NCBI RefSeq assembly: GCF_905475345.1
Contig: NC_066603.1
Span: forward strand, 3,366,501 to 3,430,500
Direction of reading: 5' to 3'
Length of the DNA: 64,000 nucleotides
Source: Vespula vulgaris
Lineage: Eukaryota; Arthropoda; Insecta; Hymenoptera; Vespidae
In this document: piece after piece, positions 35,281 through 45,720 of the stretch
Numbering within the stretch: position 1 is the first letter of the stretch
Layout: each line of letters begins with the position of its first letter
The notes under the pieces: generated by a model
The model's input: only the letters and a program-made list of their open reading frames with translations
Told to the model about the DNA's origin: nothing
Databases searched by the model: none
Position numbers and translations under genes: made by a program

Positions 35281-36000
35281 TTTATATTTCTTTTTTTGAT
35301 AATATATATATATATAACAAATAAACAAAATTTGTTTATTGCTTATATACCTGATAATTATTTATTTACATATGTATATACATATATGTGACAAATAAAC
35401 GACATTTGTTTATTTTTGTTATATTTATATGTAAGATAAATAAATGAAAAAAAAAAATAAAAAGAAACAATTATAAAAAAAATTGAAATGAGAGTTTTAA
35501 CTCCGATCAAAAATTTCTAATTTCTTACAAAATAATAAAAATAATGAAAATAAAACAGATTGGCGAAACTAACGGGATTATCAATCGTTGATCTAATTGT
35601 AAGTAGAGTAAATAAACATTGATGACAATTAAGGCGACACAATTGTTGATTTTGTTGTATTTAGAAGCGTGCGCATGATAGTGTTTGTTAACAAATTACG
35701 TAACACCAACGATGCGAGGATATTATCGAACTAGTCGAAGCAAAGCTATTAAAACTACGTAGTTTCGGTGGGCGTACTATTTCGGTAGACAGAATGTTGT
35801 TATTGCTTGCTTCAACGTCACGGTTCGTTGTTAACTAATTTATCGATTATTTGAACAACTCACCACCGGTTTGTTCGAATAGCGCAAAATCAAATACAAT
35901 GATTGAATTCCATTCAGTTTCGAGCTGATATTTCGAATCGAGCCCATTCTTTTGTCTCTTTCATTAGATTTATCTAGTGACATTACTTTAGTGGTCGTGT
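35280..36000. other. Noncoding stretch with two forkhead-word palindromes
   Basis: 35300-35470 is AT-rich and holds two related palindromes (35320-35340 and 35391-35418). 35570-35990 is complex, non-repetitive sequence with no convincing frame. Confidence 0.5.
35320..35418. promoter_or_regulatory. Paired palindromes built on AATAAACA/TGTTTATT
   Basis: AATAAACAAA-A-TTTGTTTATT (35320-35340) is a perfect 21-base palindrome. At 35391-35418 ACAAATAAAC and GTTTATTTTTGT form a second, nearly perfect one. Both contain the ATAAACA forkhead-type core on each strand. Binding is an inference. Confidence 0.35.
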
Positions 36001-36007
36001 CACGTAT

Positions 36008-36053
<46 letters not shown>

Positions 36054-36250
36054 ATATATATAATATGTATGTATATAATATATAAATATTATTAGTATAA
36101 AAATAATTTAATATATATATTAAATTTATATAGTACTAATTATATATATAGTACAACATATACATATATATAAAATATATAATATTGCATATATATATAT
36201 AATATATATAATATTGTATATATGTAAATTCTCGAAATTTATATAGGTCA
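36000..36250. repeat. AT-dinucleotide-rich block
   Basis: (TA)n at about 36013-36046, then imperfect ATATAT/GTATGTATAT units to about 36225. Confidence 0.9.
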
Positions 36251-36354
36251 ATATTTCATCGAGCGAATTTAAATGAATTTTATAAGTCAATGGTTCAATA
36301 TAAATATCTTCAATTTAAATAAAAACTCGTATTAAATAACGTTTTAAGGAGAAA

Positions 36355-37000
36355 AATGTTCTCTAATATTTTTTTCCCCAAGTATTGTTAACAATTAATT
36401 TACAATTCATTATTATTTCTAATTATTAGAAACAAATGAAATTTACGTTATTTCGCAAAAGGTAAAATTCAAATTACGATCGATTTAATAAAATTACATA
36501 AATTAATGAATAATTAATAAACGAATTACTTTCCTTTTTTCTTTCTTTCCCTCTCTCTCTCTCTTTCTTTTTTCTTTTTCCTTTTTATTTTTTTCTAAAG
36601 AAACAATTTTTTTCTACATTATTAATAGCCACGTTTTTCATTTGCATGGTAATATCTCCGGAACTGAAAGTTCGCAGAGACTCGAATCGAAATTTTAAAA
36701 AGGGGCAAACATTATCTCGAATATTTTTCTCTTTCTGCGTATTGTTAATAATCGATTAACAATTTGTTGCAAACAATTTTTCTTATAAATTAATTCTTAC
36801 GAAAAAATAAATTCATATTATTTTATCGAACGAATAATACGAATTGCGATTAGTGATTATATATAAAGTTATACAAATTAATGAATAATTAATAAACAAA
36901 TTATATATATTGTTTTTTTTTTATCGAAGAAACAATTTCTTCTGTATTATTTATAGCCACGTTTCCCATTTGCATGAAAATATCTCCGGAATTAAAAATC
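36355..37000. repeat. Tandem duplication carrying octamer words, ~330-375 bp period
   Basis: Copy 1 (about 36355-36675) and copy 2 (about 36715-37000) share GTATTGTTAA, ATTAATGAATAATTAATAAAC and a well-conserved 3' block from AGAAACAATTT to CTCCGGAA. That block includes ATTTGCAT at 36640-36647 and 36968-36975. Spacing varies because copy 1 has a CT-rich insertion at about 36533-36597. On the minus strand both blocks encode SGDI-MQM-NVAINN in frame. Confidence 0.8.
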
Positions 37001-37200
37001 ATAGGGACTTGAAATAAATACGCAAAGTAAGCGCAGAGTAAGCTGCTATAAATGTCCCATAAACTAATAATTTCCCGGCATATATGGGTTAATACTTTTT
37101 TATAGAGTACGTCAAGCTGTGTCTCTACCAATGTAATCAGAAACATATGATTCCATTTAATAAAACACAGTTGACCTTCGTATATTCTCCACGCGTACAC
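36901..37200 (-). CDS. Candidate exon, unrecognised product
   Basis: On the minus strand a pyrimidine-rich stretch ending TTTTTTTGCAG (AG at 37202-37201) matches a 3' splice acceptor. The frame after it stays open for about 99 codons to a stop at 36903-36901. Composition is normal and not repeat-driven: it begins VYAWRIYEGQLCFIKWNHMF, and a hydrophobic stretch around SLLCAYFAYLFQVPMIF could be one membrane segment. The last third (SGDIFMQMGNVAINN) is duplicated upstream in the copy near 36600-36675. I do not recognise the family, and no donor or partner exon is evident. It may be a gene remnant, a terminal exon, or an open frame across a duplicated noncoding element. Confidence 0.2.
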   Translation of the reverse strand: MYAWRIYEGQLCFIKWNHMFLITLVETQLDVLYKKVLTHICREIISLWDIYSSLLCAYFAYLFQVPMIFNSGDIFMQMGNVAINNTEEIVSSIKKKQYI

Positions 37201-37209
37201 CTGCAAAAA

Positions 37210-37870
37210 AATTATTACCGTCATATTATGGATCCCTTGGTGGTGTACGACTTTTGCAAATAAAATTTCTCGGTATCACTAAAAAAAAGGGAGATATATT
37301 CACGTTGAATATAATTTATTTCCCCCATCTTGCATATATGTAAATAATTTTTATTTATTTTAATAGTTATAAATTATAGAACATCTATGTGTATATACGA
37401 TATATGAATATATCTAATTACATACACAAATTTACATACGTAATACGTACACATCTATTTTATATGTATATTGTGATTAATTATGAAAAAAAATATTACG
37501 TATGTATGTGACATAATATTTATATAACCTTAAGTATATTATATTATATATAATACACTTATATTCATATATAGAAATAAATTATTAATTTATGATATAT
37601 TAATATAAATATAATATATTAATTTATATAAATATATATTTTTATATTTATACTTAATTATTAATATATTATAAATAAATAAATATATATATATATATAT
37701 ACACCTATCTAAGTATACTCTATATCTACGTATAATTAATTTATATATATTATAATACATATTATACATTATATAATTAGTATATATTATTAGCACTGAA
37801 GGAAACGAAAGTAGATGAATAGAATTTGTTAAAAAACGATTGATCGATGTAGCCTGAGGTACTTATTCGT
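37210..37870. other. Extremely AT-rich noncoding stretch
   Basis: Nearly all A/T from 37370 to 37800, with many TATATA and AATTAT runs and a (TA)n at 37684-37701. Open frames here are Ile/Tyr-rich artefacts. Confidence 0.75.
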
Positions 37871-37880
37871 TTCTCTATAC

Positions 37881-37949
37881 GTTCATTCGTTCGTTCTTTC
37901 GTTCGTTCGTTCGTTCGTTCGTTCGTTTGTTCGTTCATTCATTCGTTCG
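37881..37949. repeat. (GTTC)n microsatellite
   Basis: Tetranucleotide CGTT units with a few TTTC, GTTT and ATTC variants. This is the only GTTC-type tract in the window. Confidence 0.95.
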
Positions 37950-38390
37950 ACCTCGAAAGTTCGATACGAATTCGTTCATCGATATTGATTAGTAATAAGC
38001 GAAACGATCAAACGAGCTTTTTTCTTCTTTTTTTTTCTTTTTCTTTTTTTTCTTTTTTTTTCATCAAACGAAATAAATAATCGAGGTAGCTCAATGCACA
38101 GCGGCGTAGCGTTTTTCTTTGACCTTCTTCCTTTATTTTCTATTTCGATTCGTATTTCATCCTCAAAAAGTTCTACATTGTTATCCAGGATCATCTGCGA
38201 TAGTCAGATTTCATAGAAGATTCATAATAAACGCGTACGAGATTAATCAATTTAATTAATTTTACTTTTCAACTAATCCATAAGATTTTTCGTATCACGA
38301 ACGTTCGTAATTATTTATTTCATATAATTAATTAACAAAATTAACCACATTTACGAAATATCGTAACGTTTATTTTAAAGGAATAATTAA
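37950..38390. other. Noncoding stretch
   Basis: A T-rich run at 38019-38062, then mixed AT-rich sequence with a short complex patch at 38090-38230. No gene is seen. The minus frame 37976-38194 is Lys-rich where it crosses the T run. Confidence 0.55.
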
Positions 38391-38945
38391 TTGTTATCAA
38401 TTATTATTATTATCATCAGCAAATGAAATCGTGAATTAGAATTTATTAAAATATAAATGGAAAATTGTTATTAAATTCTTTCGATTTCACACTATCGTAT
38501 TATATCACGATTGTGATGAACAAAATTTCATTAAATCGAAATATTTCTTCATCAATGAATAACTATTATCGATTATTATCATTAGATACTATAATCATCT
38601 AAATAAATCAAATATTTTTATCAAGTTCTATCGATTTCACACTATCGAATAATATTAAAATGAATAAACAAAATTGATCGACAAATTTAATTGTATCAAA
38701 ATATATCCTTCCGACGTATAATTATTATCGATTATTATCATTTAATAGTAACATCGTGGGTTACCCCAATGATACATAGTTTCATAATTTCATTAAATTC
38801 TTTCGATTTCACACTATGGAATTGTATTACAAATGTATAATTAATGAACGAAATTAATCAGTAAATTTCATTATATACATATAAAATTAGAATTTTCTTT
38901 CTAACGAATTATTATCGTTATCGTGAATTAATTTATTAGATACGT
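38390..38945. repeat. Degenerate tandem array, ~150-172 bp period
   Basis: TCGATTTCACACTAT occurs at 38481, 38631 and 38803 (spacing 150 and 172). TATTATCGATTATTATCATTtA occurs upstream of the second and third copies and in weaker form near 38400 and 38909. Between these, the copies share ATGAACaAAATT and AAATTTcATT words. Confidence 0.75.
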
Positions 38946-39240
38946 TTGAAATATACATACATCATGTGTGTACGTACTTATGTATACGCTTTTGATATAC
39001 TTAAAATACACATTTATATATGTATGCATACATATAATAAACAATAAACATATAATATATATACATATATATCACATGTAACATATAACATTTGACATAC
39101 ATATATATATGTATATAACATATGAAATACATATGATATATATAACATAAATATATAAATGTTTTATATATATATAATATATATAATATATAACATCTAT
39201 ATAACATATAACATGATATATATATATATTTTATGATTAG
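38945..39240. repeat. Imperfect ACATAT/ATATAT block
   Basis: Dense ACATAT, ATATAC and AACATATAAC words from about 39000 to 39225. It is low-complexity with no clean unit. The minus frame there is Tyr/Ile-rich artefact. Confidence 0.8.
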
Positions 39241-39495
39241 CTTTCTTTATATATTTATGGAAGACAGATATGGTAGAAACAGTACTAGGAATGTTGAGCT
39301 CTCGGCTTTCAACGTTAATGGTGTTGCGAGAATCGTTCGAAAGGTATGCCGAGAGGATTGAAAGCATCGTTAAAAGGGAGTTACTCGTGCGAATATCTCT
39401 GTATATTTATGCGATATATCGACTACTGCCCTGCTAACGGCTCGCGTCAACGTTTTTCTCCCATTTAATATCTCTCGTAGAGTATCGAACGAATG

Positions 39496-39576
<81 letters not shown>

Positions 39577-40180
39577 TTCCTATAATTTCAAAATCCTCGC
39601 AATTTTTGTTTTCACTGCAATTCAACGACACGAAACAACGGAAGAATTATGTTGCTATTCTTCTCGTACGAATATCGAATGTCAGATATAATCTTTCGTC
39701 CTTTACGAGAGTATAATTTTATACGATCAAAAAGAATAAAGAAAAAGAACAATTATGTTTATATGAACGTATGTAGAATGTGTATGCGTGTTTATGTGTG
39801 TACGATTATAACAAATATAAATGTATATTAAATAAAAATGTACGAGTTGTATTTGAAAATTAAATATGGACGATTTATAGATACGTAAAAGTATACGTAA
39901 TATGATCTCATTAAAAAATATATATATATATATAAACAAAAAAAGAAAAAGAAGAACGTATCATTGACTGAAAAATCGCGTCAAGAACAAGAACAAGAAA
40001 AAGAAAAAGAAAAGAAAGAAAGAAGACAACAAAAATAGAGAAAGTGATCGAACGAACGAACAAAAAGTATAGCTCTCGTCAAAAATTATTATCTCTCGTC
40101 TATGAATATATTCCTTTACGTTTTAATACATTTCTTAAGGTGACAAAGAATATGATAGAAATACCATCGAGCGAAAAATA
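39240..40180. other. Complex island, long (CT)n, then purine-rich sequence
   Basis: 39260-39490 and 39590-39710 are complex. A 70-base (CT)n lies between them. 39940-40060 is purine-rich. No recognised gene. Confidence 0.5.
39499..39568. repeat. Long perfect (CT)n microsatellite
   Basis: About 35 uninterrupted CT units, the longest perfect dinucleotide tract of this type in the window. Confidence 0.98.
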
Positions 40181-40455
40181 AATAGCTAGCTTTGTAGAGA
40201 AAAATCGGAAATGGAAGAAGAAGCATATCTGGAAAGTTTCTCCAAGAGAAAAGTGCAAGACTCGCTCCAAATGAAATCCATGGACCAAGGTAAGATTCTA
40301 AAGGTAGAGGTACTTAGATAAAGGGCTGCTACCTCATTATCGTATTACCAGCGTTCCGCCAATATTATTCAGTCTTCTTAAAAGCATAGTCTCGGTTATT
40401 CGTTCCTCTTTTACGTCATGCAAAGAAGATGAAACTTTTCGGATGCTTCGTCTAG

Positions 40456-40470
<15 letters not shown>
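40180..40470. other. Complex island containing a candidate short exon
   Basis: Non-repetitive, intermediate-GC sequence ending at a (CT)n tract (40461-40488). It includes the ATG-to-donor segment at 40212-40290 and a CCAAT word near 40358. Confidence 0.45.
40212..40289 (+). CDS. Candidate short first coding exon, unrecognised
   Basis: An ATG in favourable context (GGAAATGG) follows an in-frame TAG. It opens a 26-codon frame, MEEEAYLESFSKRKVQDS continuing to SMDQ. One base later the sequence is CAAG|GTAAGAT, a strong match to the insect 5' splice donor, with exon end at 40290. Composition is charged and not repeat-driven. No downstream acceptor or second exon could be identified and no family is recognised. 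A coincidental donor is quite possible at this length. Confidence 0.2.
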
Positions 40471-40493
<23 letters not shown>

Positions 40494-41440
40494 CTTTTCC
40501 CCTATTATATGTATATATATAAAGTTTTATGATTTTCTTTAACTCCAATCATCCTTTGTGCAGACTTCGATCCATGAAAGAAAATACACTTTACCTGTTA
40601 GCCTTCATTATATATTAAATAACAATTTCATAATAATTTGATCTCTAATTTTTTTTCAAACGTAAAATTTGTTTATCTCGTTAAAAGGAAATAATAATTA
40701 TGACAAATTATTTGACGTTGTTACGTTATCAGATAATTAAGAATAGAATAATTCTATATAATTATTCAATATTAAATCTATAAATTTTAATTCTATAATT
40801 AGATAAAGAGATGATTGATAATTGTCAACGATATTATCCGTGATACACGAGAAAGTAATAATTATGATTAGAAAGTGACAACTGTGATAATTGTCTTTGT
40901 TATATTATCATTATAAATAAAAAAATAATTATTCTATTTAAAACCTTGAGAAAATAGTAATTATGAATTATAAATGAAAACAAAAATGATTGATTATTCG
41001 ATAAACTTAGTGTTTCATAATTGATTATTATACGTTGACAAATCCCATATATATTTAAATATATTCGCGTATGTTATATATGTCTTAGATGGTGTATCAT
41101 GATTATAAAAACAATAATTACAAATTACGAATACAAAGATAATTAATTTACTTTGACGTTAGACATTTTTTGAGACGAACTATCTCCAATAAATTTTTCA
41201 ATGATTAAATAAACAATAATTAAACGTTAAAATAAAAGAAATATAATTTACATCCACTTTGATAATCTTCGATTGCAACGATTGCATAGAACATTACGTT
41301 TACCAGTTAATCCTGGAAATTTTCAATGGCAACTCGATTTATTTTTTGATTTCTCCAAAATAAATATCTCCCTGGAGAACGATCTATTTGACGTACTTTT
41401 CGCCTTTTACGAATAAAACTTTTGACCTAACTACATATAC
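40470..41440. other. AT-rich noncoding stretch
   Basis: Many AATAATTAT and TTATTA words. No gene or clean repeat. Short words such as ATAATTATGA recur, suggesting an old, unresolvable duplication. Confidence 0.55.
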
Positions 41441-41448
41441 ATATATAT

Positions 41449-41470
41449 ACATACATACATACACACATAC

Positions 41471-41532
<62 letters not shown>
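41449..41532. repeat. Compound (ATAC)n-(AT)n microsatellite
   Basis: ATAC tetranucleotides at about 41449-41483 run into (AT)n to 41531. The same order of motifs is seen at 56763-56822. Confidence 0.96.
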
Positions 41533-41535
<3 letters not shown>

Positions 41536-41634
41536 TGTCTGTCTATCTGTCTATATCTATGTATATACATACATATATATATATATATGTATGCGTATGT
41601 GTGTATATATCTATATAACTATATATATTGCTAA

Positions 41635-41850
41635 TAAAACTCGCTGTTGGCTGACGGAGCGAGTATCATATAGTTCCCTCGAGGATTGTGATGCAGCAAA
41701 TATCAAATATCCTCTAACCGATCACCCCGAAGGGACATCTGCTCATTCGACGAAAAACAAACTTGAATGCGTTTTAAATGTTTCGGAAATTTCCAAAATC
41801 GATATCCTACTTCGATATGTTCCTGTCTACATCTGTGATCTCTGACATGT
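41635..41850. other. Complex island with a plus-strand open frame
   Basis: About 215 bases of non-repetitive, intermediate-GC sequence between two (AT)n tracts. The plus frame is open across it (reads [20 protein letters not shown] and on to YVPVYICDL, stop at 41843-41845). The minus frame is also open for part of it. There are no clear splice signals and no recognised similarity. Confidence 0.3.
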
Positions 41851-41856
41851 TTAAAA

Positions 41857-41859
<3 letters not shown>

Positions 41860-41900
<41 letters not shown>
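41860..41900. repeat. (AT)n microsatellite
   Basis: About 41 bases of perfect AT alternation. Confidence 0.97.
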
Positions 41901-41902
<2 letters not shown>

Positions 41903-41930
41903 TATTAACATTATACGTTATACGTTGCAT

Positions 41931-42095
41931 GTTCAATATTCTTCATATATTATGAAAATATTCAATATTGCTCATACTATATCATGAAGATATTCAATAT
42001 TGTTCATATCTGATAAACTTGTTCAATGTAGATGATATATTATGAAGACGTGTTCAGTATTACTCATATAAAAACGTTTAATATCGTTTATATGT
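41931..42095. repeat. Degenerate short tandem repeat, ~30-45 bp period
   Basis: The unit ATTCAATATTgcTCATAtaaTATgATGAAgA repeats about four to five times with drift, starting near 41930, 41959, 41990, 42020 and 42048. Confidence 0.75.
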
Positions 42096-42950
42096 GTTAA
42101 ATATAAAAATTAATATTACTTTTATGATTAAGAATCGAAGAGTGATCTGATTGATCTTCGAATTCTATTATTTTTAAAATATATATTTCTTTTGTTGGGT
42201 TCTATATTAATGAATTCATTTTTTTATATACTTATCTTAATTTTTAATATGTTTAATTATGTTTTTTATATATTTCTATTTAGTGAATAAATTGATTTGA
42301 ATTATAGTAATAAAAAATGAGATGACAATTTATATATATACATGTGTGTATGTACTTATTTATGTACACAAAATGTATAAAAATAAGAGTAATATAATAA
42401 ATTAGGTATTTGAACAGATTGTCCTTGATCGCTTTTTACTTAAGCGTTGCTTAATCGTGATTAACAAAATTTCAATTACAAATTAAAAAGTAAGAAAAAT
42501 TCGAAAGGTAGTTCGTGGATATTGTCCCTTTAAATATTTTTCTAACGCATTAAATACATTACAATGTCATGATTTTCTTCATTAATTTTTGACGAATTGA
42601 AACGATCTTTATCGATTTATAAGTATGAAACTCGTGATATCTTTCAAAGTCGTTCCCCTTTAAGAATTGTTTATTACTTTCGACTGAAAAAGGATTGAAA
42701 AATTCTCTCGAAGGTCAGAACATTCTTTACGTCTTAAGGATACCAAATGATAATAAATCAAAGATTACAATAAATAATACTTTTTGGGGTAAATAGTATT
42801 AGCAATATTATACACCTTTCGGATAGACGTGACAGTTTCATTTTTCAAACGCTTTAAGAATGAAAAAGTGTAGATGAAAATAAATAATCAGGAAGTAAGA
42901 GAAACAGAGAAAGAAGAAAAGAAAGAAGGAAAGAAAGAAAGAAAGAAAGA

Positions 42951-42999
<49 letters not shown>

Positions 43000-43230
43000 A
43001 AAGAAATAGAAAGATACTATAAAAGAGAAAAATAAAGAGAGAAAAAGAGATAGAGAAAAGTCGACACTCTTATTCGTCACGTTAAGTCGACTTTATCAAA
43101 ATATACAATCATTTTTATTACTTCTACAAAGCTCTCTCTCTCTCTCTCTCTCTTTCTATTTCATTCCTTCTTTCTAATTTTTTTTCTATTTTTTTTTTTT
43201 CTTTCTTTCTTTCCTTTCCGTCTTGCTTCG
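42095..43230. other. AT-rich noncoding stretch with a GAAA/AT tract
   Basis: Mostly A/T-rich. 42400-42850 is moderately complex. (GAAA)n at 42927-42950 is followed by (TA)n at 42954-42997, then (CT)n at 43133-43153 and a T-rich run. No gene. Confidence 0.6.
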
Positions 43231-43560
43231 TAGAGAAAAGATTCGCAGGTGAACTCATGCCCGAGGCGGTCGTCTTTCTCGTAAATTTTTTCCCGCCTTT
43301 TTATTGCGTTCCTTCGTCTTCATCGCTCAGCCTTGACAACGTGTAGCGCGACGATAAAGTTACGGGTTTTAGTGAACTCCGCCTGTCGCAGCGATGATAC
43401 GTGCTTAAGTTCTATACGTACGAAGCTCTCTCCGAACAAGCACTTCACTAAGGACAATTTATATTCCTGATTTATTGCAACGTTGCATAGAGATGTTAGA
43501 ACGTGTAAATGGGAAAAACGGTAAGTCGGAGCGAAGGTATACTTTACAAATCTGTTTTCT
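43230..43560. other. GC-rich complex island open on both strands
   Basis: Markedly higher GC than its surroundings. A plus frame is open from about 43411 and ends at the donor-like ACG|GTAAGT (43519-43524). A minus frame (43320-43754) is also open and reads CNVAINQEYKLSLVKCLFGE through this part. The perfect palindrome TGCAACGTTGCA lies at 43476-43487. The strand is ambiguous and neither product is recognised. Confidence 0.35.
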
Positions 43561-43717
43561 AATTTCTCAAAGATTTCATTCGGTCTTCTTTCAACGTTAT
43601 CTCTCTTTCTTTTCTTTCCTTTTCTTTTTTCTTTTTTCTTTTTCGTTTTTTTTTTTTTGATTATCCTCTTCCTCTTTTCTTCGTTTATATTTCTCTGCTT
43701 CTTCTTTCTTTCCTTTT

Positions 43718-44055
43718 GATGGAGAATTAAGTTTGCAGTATATCTCTCTTTCATGCGACAAATTGTTTAGGATAAATTCGATTTCGATTAATCCCGATTA
43801 GAAAGAAATATTTTGTTGAAGCTTCTCTCGTTACTTCGTTCACTTGTCGAGTTTTCATTTCTTTTTATTCTTCTTTTCTTTCTTTCTTCTTTTTTTTTTT
43901 TGATGGAAATTAAATCGACGCTATTTCTTTTTGACGTGAGAAATTATCGAGGATAAATTCGATGTTGATTAATCGTTGAAAATTAATCGATCAAAAAGAA
44001 ATATTTTATTGATCCTACTCGTTATTTCGTCCATTTTTACGAGTTTTCATTTTTT
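43718..44055. repeat. Tandem duplication, ~184-192 bp period
   Basis: Copy 1 (43718-43860) and copy 2 (43902-44050) share GATGGAaATTAA, GAGgATAAATTCGATtT...GATTAATC, AGAAATATTTTgTTGA and CGAGTTTTCATTT. A pyrimidine-rich spacer precedes each copy. Confidence 0.85.
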
Positions 44056-45330
44056 TTCCTTTTTTCTTTTTTCTTAAATAAATACAGTCAATTAAGAGAT
44101 CGTTACAATTTTATCGATATTCCATACGATGAAACATCGTAATCAGATCAATCGGTAAAAGTCGATAATTAGAAATATTTGATAAATAAATCCGAGTAAA
44201 TTTTTATCGACGATAAATCCTTGATCCTCTTTGCACGAAGCATTAAAAAATTAATAAAATGTTTAAATTTATAACACACACACACACACACGCACACACA
44301 CATACATCTATGTTTTCGTAAAATTGGATCAATAAAAATCTAATTTAAAATAAACTTAGTATATCAAAACTTTCTTATAGAAAATCATCTTTTTAATCCC
44401 ATATTCGTCTCACGCTTGTTACCCAAACGAGATCTAAATCGAAGAAAAGAAATCTAGATCGTTAAAGCAGATATCTTATTTTCCGTATCGTCGATCTTAC
44501 GACGATAAAACGAAATAAAACGAAATACTGAGGTCAATCTACGGGCGTGTTAGTTATTTCTACAAATTTCTACCTTCGAAAAAAGTTCCTTTCGATTTTC
44601 TTAACGAAGCAATCATCTCAAAAATGATTAGAAATAAGTTCCTGTGAAAATCTACTTCCACGTACGAGAGCCACGCGATTATTTAAGAAAATGTTCGTTC
44701 CTTCGTGATTTATATAAAAAGAACAAAAGAAAAAAAGAGATTATTTTCGTGCTTTTTAATCAGACGGAAAAATCACTTTTGAAAAGTAATAAATCTAATC
44801 TCACACACACACACTTAAATAGAAAGAACAAGAACACGAACGTGAGAAAAATTAATCAATCCGTAACGCAAAAATTATTTTTACACTTTTCTCTACCTTT
44901 CTATCTTTTCATTCACAAAGAAAATATGTTTCAAAAACGAAAAGTAAAAAAAGAAGAAGAAAAACAATAAAAAAAGAAAAAGAAAGAAAGAAAAGAAATT
45001 ACATCCAACTGAATGAAAACAACTGCGGTAAAAAAAAAAAAGAAAAAAGAAGAAATATCCCACCCTCGTCGAAATATAAAAACAATTAATTACATAACGA
45101 ACGACGGAAAGAAATCATTACAAATATCATTTTTACTTTCACTTATAGAGATAAAGTAAAATTCATTTGCGGAAAATAAATAGATTTAATCGTCGTTCGT
45201 CACAATGACGAACGGAAGAAACGTAAGTTAAATTGTTAATAGTTGAAAAGTTATTTGTAATTTTCCCTCTCTCTCTCTCTCTCTCTATCTTTCTTCCATC
45301 TATCCATCTCTTTTTATTCACAAGAGAAAC
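44055..45330. other. AT-rich to purine-rich noncoding stretch
   Basis: (CA)n at about 44274-44303, A-rich tracts at 44935-45055, (CT)n at about 45266-45288. 44380-44720 is moderately complex. The plus frame 44644-44970 becomes Lys-rich in the purine tract and is not recognised. Confidence 0.6.
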
Positions 45331-45720
45331 GTGGATTTAAGATGAAGTCTCATCACGCCCCGACTGTATAACCCGAGGATAGATCCTATCCACCTTTCAC
45401 AGTATCCTCTTTCGTCCTTCGTCGTCCATCGACGCAAGACTCTACTCTCGATCCGTTCTACTACTACTATTACTATCACCATCGCTATCACCAACATCAG
45501 TACTAGTAGCAACAGTAGCATCACTACCACCCACTACCACTACCACTACCAATCCCTTTTTCCCTTTCCTTATCCTCTGAACCTATCCCTGAGGCTACTC
45601 TCCCTGTGTAATAATTTCATTTATTTGCTAAATCCCGCCACGTAGACATCGCGAATGATTAACGAGCAACCCAAGGATCTTACGAGGATTCTACACACGT
45701 ACACATACGTACATTCTTAT
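45330..45720. other. Complex island with (ACT/ACC)n
   Basis: Higher-GC sequence at 45330-45450 and 45550-45690. CTACTACTATTACTATCACC-type trinucleotides lie at 45460-45550. The minus frame 45318-45530 becomes Val/Leu/Met-rich in the trinucleotide tract and is not a credible gene. Confidence 0.5.

Noticed and set aside
43320..43754. 144-codon minus-strand open frame
   Set aside because: The N-terminal third is a Lys/Arg run from a T-rich tract. The remainder lies in a GC-richer island open on both strands. Kept only as an island and finding, not as a gene.
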